Assembly: GCA_035489015.1 (NCBI GenBank)
Contig: DATHKR010000257.1
Span: forward strand, 1-64,000
Source: DATFRY01 sp035489015
GTDB taxonomy: Bacteria > Myxococcota_A > Polyangia > Haliangiales > Haliangiaceae
Direction: 5' to 3'
DNA length: 64,000 nt
Of this stretch, positions 7,484 through 15,316 are shown one piece after another. The first letter of the stretch is position 1. Every line of letters begins with the position of its first letter. Under the pieces are notes generated by a model that had not been told where the DNA came from, did not search any database, and worked only from the letters and a program-made list of their open reading frames with translations. Position numbers and translations under genes: made by a program.

Positions 7484-8434
7484 ATGAGGATGGCGGTCCT
7501 GGATCTCGGCCTGCGGAGTTTCCGGTTGACTTGGTTCGAGACGGGCCGCAGCGGCCTGCTCGCGCGCCGCTCGTGGGGCGAGGCCTCGCCGCTGGTCGCG
7601 GCCGCCGCGCCCTCGCCGGCGGCGATCGGGCGCGCGATGGCCGCGGTTCACCGGCTCCTGCGCGAGCTGGCCCGGGTCGACGCCGCCTGTCCGCTGGTGG
7701 CGATGGCCAGCTGGTCACTGGTGCAGGCCGGCGGCGCGGCCCTGGTCGACGAGCTGCGCGGCCGCCATGGCATCCCGGTCGAGGTCGTGTCCGGCGAGGG
7801 CGAGGCGCGGCTCAGCTACCTGGGCGCGAGCATGTACCTGGGCGTGGTCGGGCGGCTCGCGGTCGCCGACCTGAGCGGCGCGTCGCTGGAGCTGGCCACC
7901 GGCACCGGCGGCGAGTGCGACGCCGCGCTCAGCGTCCCGCTCGGGGTGCTCGCGCTGCGCGGCGCGTACGTCGCTCCCGAATGCGCGGTCGACCGGGTCG
8001 CGCGCGAGCGGGTGGCGGCGACGGTCAGGTTCGGCGCGGCCGAGGCGGCCCGCGCGGTCTGGGACCGGCGGCCAGACCGGCTCGCCTTCACCGGCGGGGT
8101 GGCGGTCGCGGTGGGCGCGCTGGCCGACGAGGTCGGACTGCGACAGCCCGGCACCGGCGAGATCTCGTGCGCGGCGCTGGCCCGCCTGGCCGACGTGCTC
8201 GCCCAGTTCCAGCCGGTCGATCTGCCCGGCCTCGGCCCGGCGGCGGCGCTCGAGGAGCGGCGGAGCGACGCGATCGCCGTCGCGGCGGTGGTGCTCCACA
8301 CCGTGATGGAGCTGCTCGGGTTCGGTTCCGCGGTGATATCGCCGATCGGGCGCAGCGAGGGCGCGGCGGTCCGCCATCTCGGTCGCGCCGGCGCGCTCCG
8401 CCCCGAGGGGCGAAGTCACAGCGCCGTCACCTGA
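7484..8434 (+). CDS. catalytically degenerate Ppx/GppA-like protein, 316 aa
   Basis: It aligns along its length with the Ppx encoded at 4103-5029, but every nucleotide/phosphate motif is altered. DLGSNS becomes DLGLRS (residues 7-12), ATSAIRDA becomes AMASWSLV (near 73-80), the catalytic SGEEEA becomes SGEGEA (103-108), and DVGGGS becomes DLSGAS (129-134). The actin-like fold should persist, while hydrolysis is doubtful. A regulatory or polyphosphate/guanosine-nucleotide-sensing role is possible. The start is the ATG at 7484 (MRMAVLDLG), which matches the N-terminus of the active paralogue. The upstream in-frame extension would cross the Pho box. It is divergent from ppk, and its last codons overlap the tonB Pho box. 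Confidence 0.8.
   Translation: MRMAVLDLGLRSFRLTWFETGRSGLLARRSWGEASPLVAAAAPSPAAIGRAMAAVHRLLRELARVDAACPLVAMASWSLVQAGGAALVDELRGRHGIPVEVVSGEGEARLSYLGASMYLGVVGRLAVADLSGASLELATGTGGECDAALSVPLGVLALRGAYVAPECAVDRVARERVAATVRFGAAEAARAVWDRRPDRLAFTGGVAVAVGALADEVGLRQPGTGEISCAALARLADVLAQFQPVDLPGLGPAAALEERRSDAIAVAAVVLHTVMELLGFGSAVISPIGRSEGAAVRHLGRAGALRPEGRSHSAVT
8414..8431 (+). promoter_or_regulatory. Pho box upstream of tonB
   Basis: AGTCACA-GCGC-CGTCACC, a clean pair of half-sites with an 11-bp period, 44 bp upstream of the tonB ATG at 8476. It overlaps the 3' end of the preceding coding sequence, so tonB-exbBDD can have its own phosphate-responsive promoter. Confidence 0.65.
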
Positions 8435-8475
8435 CCCCGAACGAACCGCCATCGCCGTCTGACATCGTCTCGGCG

Positions 8476-9219
8476 ATGTTCGAGGGGTTCGAGGGCCCGG
8501 GTGACCGACAGAGCCGCAAGCGGTTCGCGGCGTCTTCGGGGCTGTCGATCGGGATCGGGGCGCTCCTGGTGCTGAGCCTGGTCGCGCTGGCCAGCCGCCC
8601 GCGCGAGAAGCGGGCCGCGCCGCCTCCGGTGGAGGTGACGTTCCACGCGCCGGTCAAGGCGAAGCCGCCGCCCCCGCCGCCGCCCGCGCCCAGGCCGAAG
8701 CGCGCCGCCGTCCGGGCCGCGCACAAGGCGGCCGGACCGAGCGCCGCGCCCACTCAGCGGCCGACCGGCGCGCTCCCCGAGGCTGACGCCTCCGGGTTTC
8801 AGGGCGGCGCCCTGGCCGGCATCGCGTGGGGCGAGGAGGCGATGAACGGGCTGGGCGGCGACGGTGGCGCGGATCGTCGCCGGGCCAGGCCGGTCGCGGC
8901 GGCGGCGCCGCGCGGTCCGGCGGCGCGCCCGGTCGAGGAGGCCGAGCGCGCGAGCCAGCCGCGCCCGCAGGCGGACAATCCGCTGCCGTCCTATCCCGAC
9001 GCGATGCGCAGGAAGGGCGTCGAGGCGCTGGTCATCCTGCGCGTCCTCATCGACGAGGACGGCCGGGTGGCGGACATCCAGGTGGTGCAGGGTGACCAGC
9101 CGTTCGTCGCCGCCGCCACCGACGTGGTCCGGTCGTGGCGCTACCAGCCGGGCACGCTGGACGGGCGCCCGGCCGCGATGCACCGGCTCATCCGCGTGCC
9201 GTTCCGGCTGCGAGCCTGA
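8476..9219 (+). CDS. tonB: TonB-like energy transducer, 247 aa
   Basis: It has the classic TonB layout: a short cytoplasmic N-terminus, one transmembrane segment near residues 23-40 (LSIGIGALLVLSLVALA), a proline-rich periplasmic stretch with seven consecutive Pro, and a C-terminal TonB domain from about 155 to the end. That domain includes YPDAMRRKGVEALVILRVLI and SWRYQPGTLDGRPA. It carries proton-motive-force energy from ExbB/ExbD in the inner membrane to an outer-membrane receptor. The ATG at 8476 gives the normal topology, while the open frame continues far upstream without conservation. It is followed by exbB after 28 bp, and the partner receptor is encoded 1.7 kb downstream. Confidence 0.88.
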   Translation: MFEGFEGPGDRQSRKRFAASSGLSIGIGALLVLSLVALASRPREKRAAPPPVEVTFHAPVKAKPPPPPPPAPRPKRAAVRAAHKAAGPSAAPTQRPTGALPEADASGFQGGALAGIAWGEEAMNGLGGDGGADRRRARPVAAAAPRGPAARPVEEAERASQPRPQADNPLPSYPDAMRRKGVEALVILRVLIDEDGRVADIQVVQGDQPFVAAATDVVRSWRYQPGTLDGRPAAMHRLIRVPFRLRA

Positions 9220-9247
9220 GGCCAGAAATCAAGCCAAGCGAGGGATC

Positions 9248-10018
9248 ATGAGCTTCGACCTTGTGAAGATCGTCGACCAGATGGGCGTGTTCGCGCTGGC
9301 CATCCTCGTCGTCCTCGTCGTCATGTTCCTGGCCGGGCTGACCGTGCTGGTCGAGCGGCTGTGGGTGTACCGGCGGACCCGGCGCCGGTCGATCCGCTTC
9401 GCCGGCCTGGCCGCGCGACTGCTCGAGCGCGGCGACCACGACAGCCTGGTGACCGCGGCCGAGGACCCCAGGGGCGGCCCGCTGGCCAGCTTGCTGGCCG
9501 GCGGGCTGCGCACCTACCGCAAGGCGCTGGCGACCCCGCCGTCGGGCGACGTGTCGGCGATCGAGCTGACCCGGCGCGAGCTGGCCCGGCGGGCCGACTA
9601 CATCTCGGCCGGCCTGCGCCGCGGGCTGGGCGTGCTCGCCTCGGTCGGGTCGATCGCGCCGTTCGTCGGCCTGCTCGGCACCGTCATCGGGATCATCGAC
9701 GCGTTCGAGGGGATCGCGGCCGAGGGATCGGGCGGCATCGGCGCGGTGTCGTCCGGCATCGCCGAGGCGCTCATCGTCACCGCGGTCGGCCTGGGCGTGG
9801 CGATCCCGACGGTGCTGGCGTTCAACTTGCTGACCGCCCGCTGCGACAGCCTGATGATGGCGATCGACCAGGCGCGCGGGCAGCTGGTCGATCACCTCGA
9901 GGCTCACCCGGCGCCGGCCGGATCAGTGTCGGCGTCGTCGTCGTCGTCGTCGTCGGACGTGGTGACCTCCGCGAGCGGCCGCGCGGTCAGCGACGAGGTG
10001 ACCGCCAGTGCGGCCTGA
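9248..10018 (+). CDS. exbB: ExbB / MotA-TolQ-ExbB proton channel protein, 256 aa
   Basis: Three membrane segments are visible, at about residues 14-36, 122-150 and 163-190. The family signature 'FVGLLGTVIGIIDAFEGIA' is at the second, and an alpha-helical cytoplasmic region lies between the first two. With ExbD it forms the pentamer-dimer channel that powers TonB. The C-terminus has a run of serines (seven in a row) not expected in ExbB and probably disordered. ATG at 9248 is preceded by GAGGG. The 3' end overlaps the exbD start by 11 bp, so translation is coupled. Confidence 0.9.
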   Translation: MSFDLVKIVDQMGVFALAILVVLVVMFLAGLTVLVERLWVYRRTRRRSIRFAGLAARLLERGDHDSLVTAAEDPRGGPLASLLAGGLRTYRKALATPPSGDVSAIELTRRELARRADYISAGLRRGLGVLASVGSIAPFVGLLGTVIGIIDAFEGIAAEGSGGIGAVSSGIAEALIVTAVGLGVAIPTVLAFNLLTARCDSLMMAIDQARGQLVDHLEAHPAPAGSVSASSSSSSSDVVTSASGRAVSDEVTASAA

Positions 10019-10427
10019 GGCGCGGCCGCCCGAGATCAACGTCACGCCGCTGGTCGACGTCGTCCTGGTGCTGCTCATCATCTTCATGGTCGTCATCCCG
10101 CAGCTGCAGGCGGGCGCGGCGATCGACGTCCCCGGCGCGCACCACCCGGACGAGCGGTCCAGCGTGGAGAGCGAGGCGATCTCGGTCAGCATCACGGTGC
10201 ACGGCGAGGTGTTCCTCGACCGCCAGCCGATCGCGCGGGCCCAGCTGGTGCCGCAGCTGACCTCGCTGCACCGGCGGCAGCCGGCCCGCCCGCTGCGGAT
10301 CAAGGGGGACCGGGCCGCGCGCTACGACCTGGTGCGCGCCCTGTTCCGCGACTGCCAGGCGGTCGGCTTCCCCGGCGTCGCGCTCGAGGTCGGCAAGCCG
10401 GCCGACGGCGCGGGGAAGGGCAGCTGA
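10008..10427 (+). CDS. exbD: ExbD biopolymer transport protein, first copy, 139 aa
   Basis: A short N-terminus (PEINVTPLVDVV) leads into a single membrane helix, VDVVLVLLIIFMVVIPQL. The conserved Asp (PLVDV) near its start is the proton-carrying residue. A periplasmic ExbD/TolR domain of about 90 residues follows. It starts at GTG 10008 inside the end of exbB, and the second exbD begins 3 bp after its stop. It acts in the inner-membrane ExbB/ExbD motor. Confidence 0.9.
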   Translation: MRPEARPPEINVTPLVDVVLVLLIIFMVVIPQLQAGAAIDVPGAHHPDERSSVESEAISVSITVHGEVFLDRQPIARAQLVPQLTSLHRRQPARPLRIKGDRAARYDLVRALFRDCQAVGFPGVALEVGKPADGAGKGS

Positions 10428-10430
10428 GCG

Positions 10431-10871
10431 GTGGCGATCCAGCTCCAGGCCGGCGGCGGCAAGGGGGCGCGCGCGGTGCGCCCGACCATGAACGTCACGC
10501 CGCTGGTCGATGTCGTCCTGGTCCTCCTCATCATCTTCATGGTCATGACGCCGCTCATGACCCGGGTGCTGTCGGTCCACGTCCCGACCCGGGCCAGGGA
10601 CACGCGCGCCGCGCCACCGTCGGCGGCCGACGAGGTCCAGGTGGTGCTGACGGTCACCGCCGACGGCAGGATCCTCCTCAACGAGGAGCCGGTCGCCCAG
10701 GCCGAGCTGGCCGACAAGCTGCGGCGCAAGTTCGCGGCGCGCGCGGATCAGACGCTGTTCTTCGACGCCGACGGCGCCACGCCGTACGGGCGCGCGGTCG
10801 AGGTGCTCGACATCGCTCGCGGGATCGGGCTGTCGACCATCGCGGTCCTGACCGAGTCGCTCGACGGCTAG
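10431..10871 (+). CDS. exbD: ExbD biopolymer transport protein, second copy, 146 aa
   Basis: The same architecture as the preceding gene: TMNVTPLVDVVLVLLIIFM membrane helix with the proton-carrying Asp, then a TolR/ExbD periplasmic domain. The two copies are clearly related but well diverged outside the membrane helix (the periplasmic parts share few identities). This suggests a stable hetero-dimer rather than a recent duplication. The GTG at 10431 lies 3 bp after the first exbD stop. Paired exbD genes are known in other TonB loci of Proteobacteria and Myxococcota. Confidence 0.9.
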   Translation: MAIQLQAGGGKGARAVRPTMNVTPLVDVVLVLLIIFMVMTPLMTRVLSVHVPTRARDTRAAPPSAADEVQVVLTVTADGRILLNEEPVAQAELADKLRRKFAARADQTLFFDADGATPYGRAVEVLDIARGIGLSTIAVLTESLDG

Positions 10872-10913
10872 CAAGAGGGGCGATCTCCGTCGAGAGGCGG
10901 GCGCATCTCGCTT

Positions 10914-10931
10914 CGTCACGCAATCGTCGCC
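10914..10931 (+). promoter_or_regulatory. possible weak Pho box upstream of the TonB-dependent receptor
   Basis: CGTCACG-CAAT-CGTCGCC: the first half-site matches well and the second is weak. It lies 36 bp upstream of the receptor ATG at 10967 and is correctly oriented. The receptor may also be reached by read-through from tonB. Confidence 0.4.
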
Positions 10932-10966
10932 GGAGCGAGGGGGAGCGGCCACCGGCGGGAAGCAGG

Positions 10967-13822
10967 ATGCGAGACGTGCGGAGAAGGAGACTCCACCTGC
11001 TCGCGTTCGCCGTCCTCGCCTCTGGCGGTGCGGCGGGCGCGGCGGGGCCGGACGGCGCGACGCCGGCCGGATCCGGGTCGCCTTCTCCCGAGATGGTTCC
11101 GGGTGAGGCGCCGCCGCCGGCGCCGTCGGCGCCCGCCGCGCCCGCCGCGCCCGCCGGGTTCGTCGGCGTCACCGGCACGATCGTCGACCGCGACACCCGC
11201 GCGCCCCTGGTCGGTGTGCGAATCGAGGTGGTCGGCGGCGGCCGCGAGTCCGCCGTCACCGACGAGGCGGGCCGCTACCGCCTGGCGCTCGCGCCGGGCC
11301 GCTACCGGCTGCGGGTCTCCTATCCGATCTACCAGATCCGCCGCATCCGCAACGTGATCGTGGCCGGGCGCGCCCGCGTCATCGACGTGGCGCTGGCCCC
11401 CGACGCGGACGCGGTCGAGGAGATCGTCGTCGAGGCCGAGCCGGAGCGGCGCACCGAGGCCGGCCTGCTCGAGATCCGCAAGCGCGCCACCACCGTGTCG
11501 GACAGCCTGAGCGCGCAGGAGATGTCGCGCTCGCCCGACTCGGCCGCCTCGGAGGCGGCCAGGCGGGTCGTGTCGGTCACCGTCGAGGAGGGGCGCTACG
11601 TGCTCATCCGCGGGCTGGGCGACCGCTACGTCACGACCCTGCTCAACGGTGCGCCGCTGCCGTCGACCGAGCCGGATCGCCAGGCGGTGCCGCTCGATCT
11701 GTTCCCGACCAGCCTGCTGGCCAACCTCCGCATCGAGAAGAGCTACTCGGCCGAGCATCCGGCCTCGTTCGCCGGCGGCACGATGCTCATCGAGTCGAAC
11801 GACTACCCCGACCACCTCACCGTCAAGCTCAAGGTCGGGACCAGCGCCGACAGCGAGGCGACCGGGCGCGATCAGCGCACCTCCGCCGGCGGCAGCCTCG
11901 ACTTCCTCGGCTACGACGACGGCGGGCGCGCGCTGCCCGGCGCGGTGCCGGACGACCGGCCGGCCCGGGTGGCCGGCGACCTCGACGCCGGCGCGATGGA
12001 GGACATCGGCGAGGCGTTCGAGAATCGCTGGACCTCGACCAAGCGGACCGCGTACCCGAACCTCAGCCTGGGCGCGACCGTCGGTGACACGCTCCACCCG
12101 GCGGCCGGCGAGATCGGCTACATCGCGGCGCTGTCGTTCGGCCACCGGCTGTCGGCGCGCCAGGCGACCCGCGCCCGGGTGCAGAGCGCCGCCGACCAGC
12201 TCGAGATCCGCGAGCAGCGGACCAGCAGCCGCGGAACCGAGGCGGCCAGCGTCGGCGCGCTCGCCGCGGCCGGGTGGAAGCCGGGCCTCGACCACCAGGT
12301 CGACCTCTTCGCCATGTACGTCCACGCCGGCGAGGACTCGAGCGAGCTCCTGTCCGGGGTCAGCGACAACGACAGCATGGAGGTGGAGGCCACCCGGCTC
12401 AGCTTCGTCGAGCGCGCGATGGGCTTCGCCCAGCTCGCCTCGCGCCACCGGTTCCGCCGCGCCGGCGACCTGGAGCTGCGCTGGCAGGGCAACGCGTCCT
12501 GGATCGGCCGCGACGAGCCCGACACCCGCGACATCGCCTACGGCGTGCTCGGCGACGGGCGCATGCGCTTCAAGGACGAGAGCGGCAGCGGCGAGCGCTT
12601 CTACTCCGAGCTGGGCGAGACCGGGCTGGGCACCAGCCTCGACGCCAGCGCGCCGCTCGGCCCGATCACGCTCGGCGCGGGCGGCTCGTTCCAGCACGCC
12701 GACCGCAGCTTCTCGGCCCGGCGGTTCCGCTTCGACTTCGTCGGCAGCGACCCGGCCACCCTGCTCCTGCCGCCCGACCAGATCTTCGCGCCGGACCGCA
12801 TCGGGCCAGATTTCCGGCTCGAGGAGCGGACCGGGCAGACCGACGCCTACGACGGGACCCAGCGGATCGCGGCCGGCTACGCGGCGGCGGGCGCCGGGCT
12901 GGGCCGTCTGCGCCTCCACGGTGGGCTCCGCTACGAGGCGGCGGCCCAGGAGCTGACCACCGGCAGCCGGTTCGCCCTCGGCCAGCCCGACCCCGACGAC
13001 GAGGTCGAGCGGCGCGACCGGAGCTGGGTGCCGTCAGCCAGCGCGGTCGTCGCGCTCACCGACGAGATGAACCTGCGCGCCGCCTACAGCTACACGCTGG
13101 CCCGGCCGCGCTTTCGCGAGATCGCGCCGTTCCTGTTCACCGACTACACCCGCGGCCTCAACATCAGCGGCAACCCCGACCTGCGCGAGACCCGCATCCA
13201 CAACGCCGACCTGCGCTGGGAGTGGTTCGCCGGCGACACCGAGCTGTTCGCGGCCAGCGCGTTCTACAAGGAGTTCCGCGACCCGATCGAGTCGGTGGTG
13301 GTGTCGTCGTCCGGCGACGTGAGCTTCGCCAACGCGGCCGGCGCGCGCGCTCTCGGCGCCGAGCTGGAGGCCCGCCTGTCGCTCGGCCGGCTGCACGACT
13401 CGCTGCGCGAGGTCCGGCTGTGGAGCAACGCGACCGTGACCCGCACCCGCATCGAGCTGCGCGACGAGGACGTCCGCTCGCAGACCAGCGCGTCGCGCGC
13501 GCTGCAGGGTCAGGCCCCGCTGGTGCTCAACCTGGGCGCGACCTGGTCGCACGAGGCGAGCGGCAGCGAGGCGACCGTGCTCTACAACGTGGTCGGCCGC
13601 CGCATCGAGGAGGTCGGCTTCAACACCCTGCCGGACACCTACCGCGAGCCGGTCCATCAGGTCGATCTGGCGGCCAGCCAGCGGCTCGGCGCCGATCTCA
13701 CCCTCAAGCTGGGCGCCAGCAACTTGCTCGATCAGGCGGTGGTGCTGCGCCAGGGACCGCTCGAGGTCTACCGGTTGAACCCCGGGGTGGTCGTCTCGGC
13801 CGCCCTGGAGTGGACGCCGTGA
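10967..13822 (+). CDS. TonB-dependent outer-membrane receptor with carboxypeptidase-like N-terminal domain, 951 aa
   Basis: A signal peptide (about 1-26) and a Pro/Ala-rich linker are followed by a carboxypeptidase-regulatory-like beta-sandwich (about 64-145). A TonB-box-like EEIVVEAE comes next. The plug domain includes LIRGLGDRYVTTLLNGAPLP and ends near FAGGTMLIES, and the rest is a 22-strand-type barrel. The N-terminal extra domain is typical of Bacteroidota and Myxococcota receptors. The ligand is not readable from sequence. The neighbours tonB-exbB-exbD-exbD are encoded just upstream. A surface lipoprotein follows immediately (26 bp), and Pho boxes precede the cluster, so import of a phosphorus-containing or phosphate-linked substrate is the leading hypothesis. 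Confidence 0.9.
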   Translation: MRDVRRRRLHLLAFAVLASGGAAGAAGPDGATPAGSGSPSPEMVPGEAPPPAPSAPAAPAAPAGFVGVTGTIVDRDTRAPLVGVRIEVVGGGRESAVTDEAGRYRLALAPGRYRLRVSYPIYQIRRIRNVIVAGRARVIDVALAPDADAVEEIVVEAEPERRTEAGLLEIRKRATTVSDSLSAQEMSRSPDSAASEAARRVVSVTVEEGRYVLIRGLGDRYVTTLLNGAPLPSTEPDRQAVPLDLFPTSLLANLRIEKSYSAEHPASFAGGTMLIESNDYPDHLTVKLKVGTSADSEATGRDQRTSAGGSLDFLGYDDGGRALPGAVPDDRPARVAGDLDAGAMEDIGEAFENRWTSTKRTAYPNLSLGATVGDTLHPAAGEIGYIAALSFGHRLSARQATRARVQSAADQLEIREQRTSSRGTEAASVGALAAAGWKPGLDHQVDLFAMYVHAGEDSSELLSGVSDNDSMEVEATRLSFVERAMGFAQLASRHRFRRAGDLELRWQGNASWIGRDEPDTRDIAYGVLGDGRMRFKDESGSGERFYSELGETGLGTSLDASAPLGPITLGAGGSFQHADRSFSARRFRFDFVGSDPATLLLPPDQIFAPDRIGPDFRLEERTGQTDAYDGTQRIAAGYAAAGAGLGRLRLHGGLRYEAAAQELTTGSRFALGQPDPDDEVERRDRSWVPSASAVVALTDEMNLRAAYSYTLARPRFREIAPFLFTDYTRGLNISGNPDLRETRIHNADLRWEWFAGDTELFAASAFYKEFRDPIESVVVSSSGDVSFANAAGARALGAELEARLSLGRLHDSLREVRLWSNATVTRTRIELRDEDVRSQTSASRALQGQAPLVLNLGATWSHEASGSEATVLYNVVGRRIEEVGFNTLPDTYREPVHQVDLAASQRLGADLTLKLGASNLLDQAVVLRQGPLEVYRLNPGVVVSAALEWTP

Positions 13823-13848
13823 TCCCGTCAACGCGTGGAGAGGAACCC

Positions 13849-15309
13849 ATGAACAAGAAACTGAGCTGGATGATCCTGGGCCTGCTGGTCCTTCCGCTCG
13901 CGCCGGCCTGCGGCGGAGACGACGACGATGACACCGGGGACGTGAGTGACGACGCCAGCGACGACACCGGCGACGACACCGGCGACGACACCGGCGGCGA
14001 CGACACCGGTGACGACACCGGCGACGGCGGCTCGACCGTGTGCGACGGCGATGTGGTCGACGTGACCGCGGACATCGACGGCGACACCACCTGGACCGCC
14101 GACAACGTCTACTGCCTGAACACGCACATCTTCGTGCGCAGCGGCGATCTGACCATCGAGCCCGGCACGCTCATCCTGGGCGGCGAGGGCTCGTCCCTGG
14201 TCGTCACCACCAGCGCGCGCCTCCTGGCCGCCGGGACCGCCGCGGACCCGATCGTGTTCACCAGCGCGCAGCCCGAGGGCAGCCGCGCCGCCGGCGACTG
14301 GGGCGGCGTGGTCCTGCTCGGCCTGGCCCCGATCAACGTCGCGGGCGGCACCAACGTCATCGAGGGCTTCGACGCCGGCACGATCGGCATCGAGTACGGC
14401 GGCGACGACGACGCCCACGACTGCGGTCAGCTGAGCTACGTGCGCATCGAGTTCGCCGGCTTCGAGCTCTCGCCCGACAACGAGCTCAACGCGCTGTCGG
14501 TGGGCGGGTGCGGCTCGGCCACCAGCCTCGACTACATCCAGAGCCACCTGGGTGCCGACGACGGCGTCGAGTTCTTCGGCGGCACCGCGTCGATCTCGCA
14601 CCTCCTGGTCACCCAGCCGGACGACGACGGCCTCGACTGGGACTACGGCTGGAGCGGCGGGGTGCAGTTCGCGGTCGTGCAGCAGAACGCGCTGGTCGGC
14701 AACTACGGCTTCGAGGCCGACAACAACGGCGACGCCAACGACGCCGAGCCGCGCTCCAACCCGTCCATCTGGAACGTGACCCTGGTCGGCTCCAACCAGG
14801 AGCCGGGCACCGCCGGCAAGAGCCAGGGCGGCATGATGCTGCGCCGGGGCACGGCCGGCGACATCCACAACGCCATCGTCGCCTACTTCACCGACTTCGC
14901 GATCGACGTGGCCGACTTCTCGACCGTGGGCCTGGCCGAGGACGGCGATCTCTCGGTGCAGTCGAGCTACTTCTTCGACAACGCCAACGACGATCTCGAC
15001 GGCTTCCCGGTCGGCTTCGACGTGGCCGACGGAGTGGAGGACGACTGCGAGGATCCGGTGGCCGCCTGCGTCGGGTTCGACGAGGGGGCGCTCTTCACCG
15101 CCGACGAGACCAACCTGTTCGGCGGCGAGGAGCCCGGCCTGACCGCGCCGCTCGACCTGGACGCGCCGAGCTTCCTGCCGGTGGTGGACGCGCCGGTCCT
15201 GACCGGTGGCGAGACCCCGCCCGAGGGCTTCGACGCCGGCGCCACCTTCTACGGGGCGATGGGTGATGACGACTGGACCGCGGGGTGGACGGCCTTCCCG
15301 GCCAGCTGA
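13849..15309 (+). CDS. surface lipoprotein with predicted right-handed beta-helix, 486 aa
   Basis: The signal LGLLVLPLAPACGGDD marks a lipoprotein. It is followed by an Asp/Thr/Gly tether built of DDTGDDTG repeats (about residues 25-62). The body contains repeated rungs such as TWTADNVYCL, LTIEPGTLILGG, PIVFTSAQPEG and GDWGGVVLLG. These resemble secreted beta-helix proteins found beside TonB receptors in Bacteroidota and Myxococcota. Very acidic (many DDD/DDG), so Ca2+ binding is plausible. It is downstream of the receptor by 26 bp with GAGAGGAA as ribosome binding site. A role as surface capture or receptor lid protein is inference. Confidence 0.75.
   Translation: MNKKLSWMILGLLVLPLAPACGGDDDDDTGDVSDDASDDTGDDTGDDTGGDDTGDDTGDGGSTVCDGDVVDVTADIDGDTTWTADNVYCLNTHIFVRSGDLTIEPGTLILGGEGSSLVVTTSARLLAAGTAADPIVFTSAQPEGSRAAGDWGGVVLLGLAPINVAGGTNVIEGFDAGTIGIEYGGDDDAHDCGQLSYVRIEFAGFELSPDNELNALSVGGCGSATSLDYIQSHLGADDGVEFFGGTASISHLLVTQPDDDGLDWDYGWSGGVQFAVVQQNALVGNYGFEADNNGDANDAEPRSNPSIWNVTLVGSNQEPGTAGKSQGGMMLRRGTAGDIHNAIVAYFTDFAIDVADFSTVGLAEDGDLSVQSSYFFDNANDDLDGFPVGFDVADGVEDDCEDPVAACVGFDEGALFTADETNLFGGEEPGLTAPLDLDAPSFLPVVDAPVLTGGETPPEGFDAGATFYGAMGDDDWTAGWTAFPAS
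13919..14032 (+). repeat. 12-bp tandem repeats encoding the DDTG tether
   Basis: Imperfect repeats of a GACGACACCGGC unit encode the Asp/Thr/Gly-rich linker after the lipidated Cys. Copy number may vary between strains. Confidence 0.7.
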
Positions 15310-15316
15310 GGGCGCC

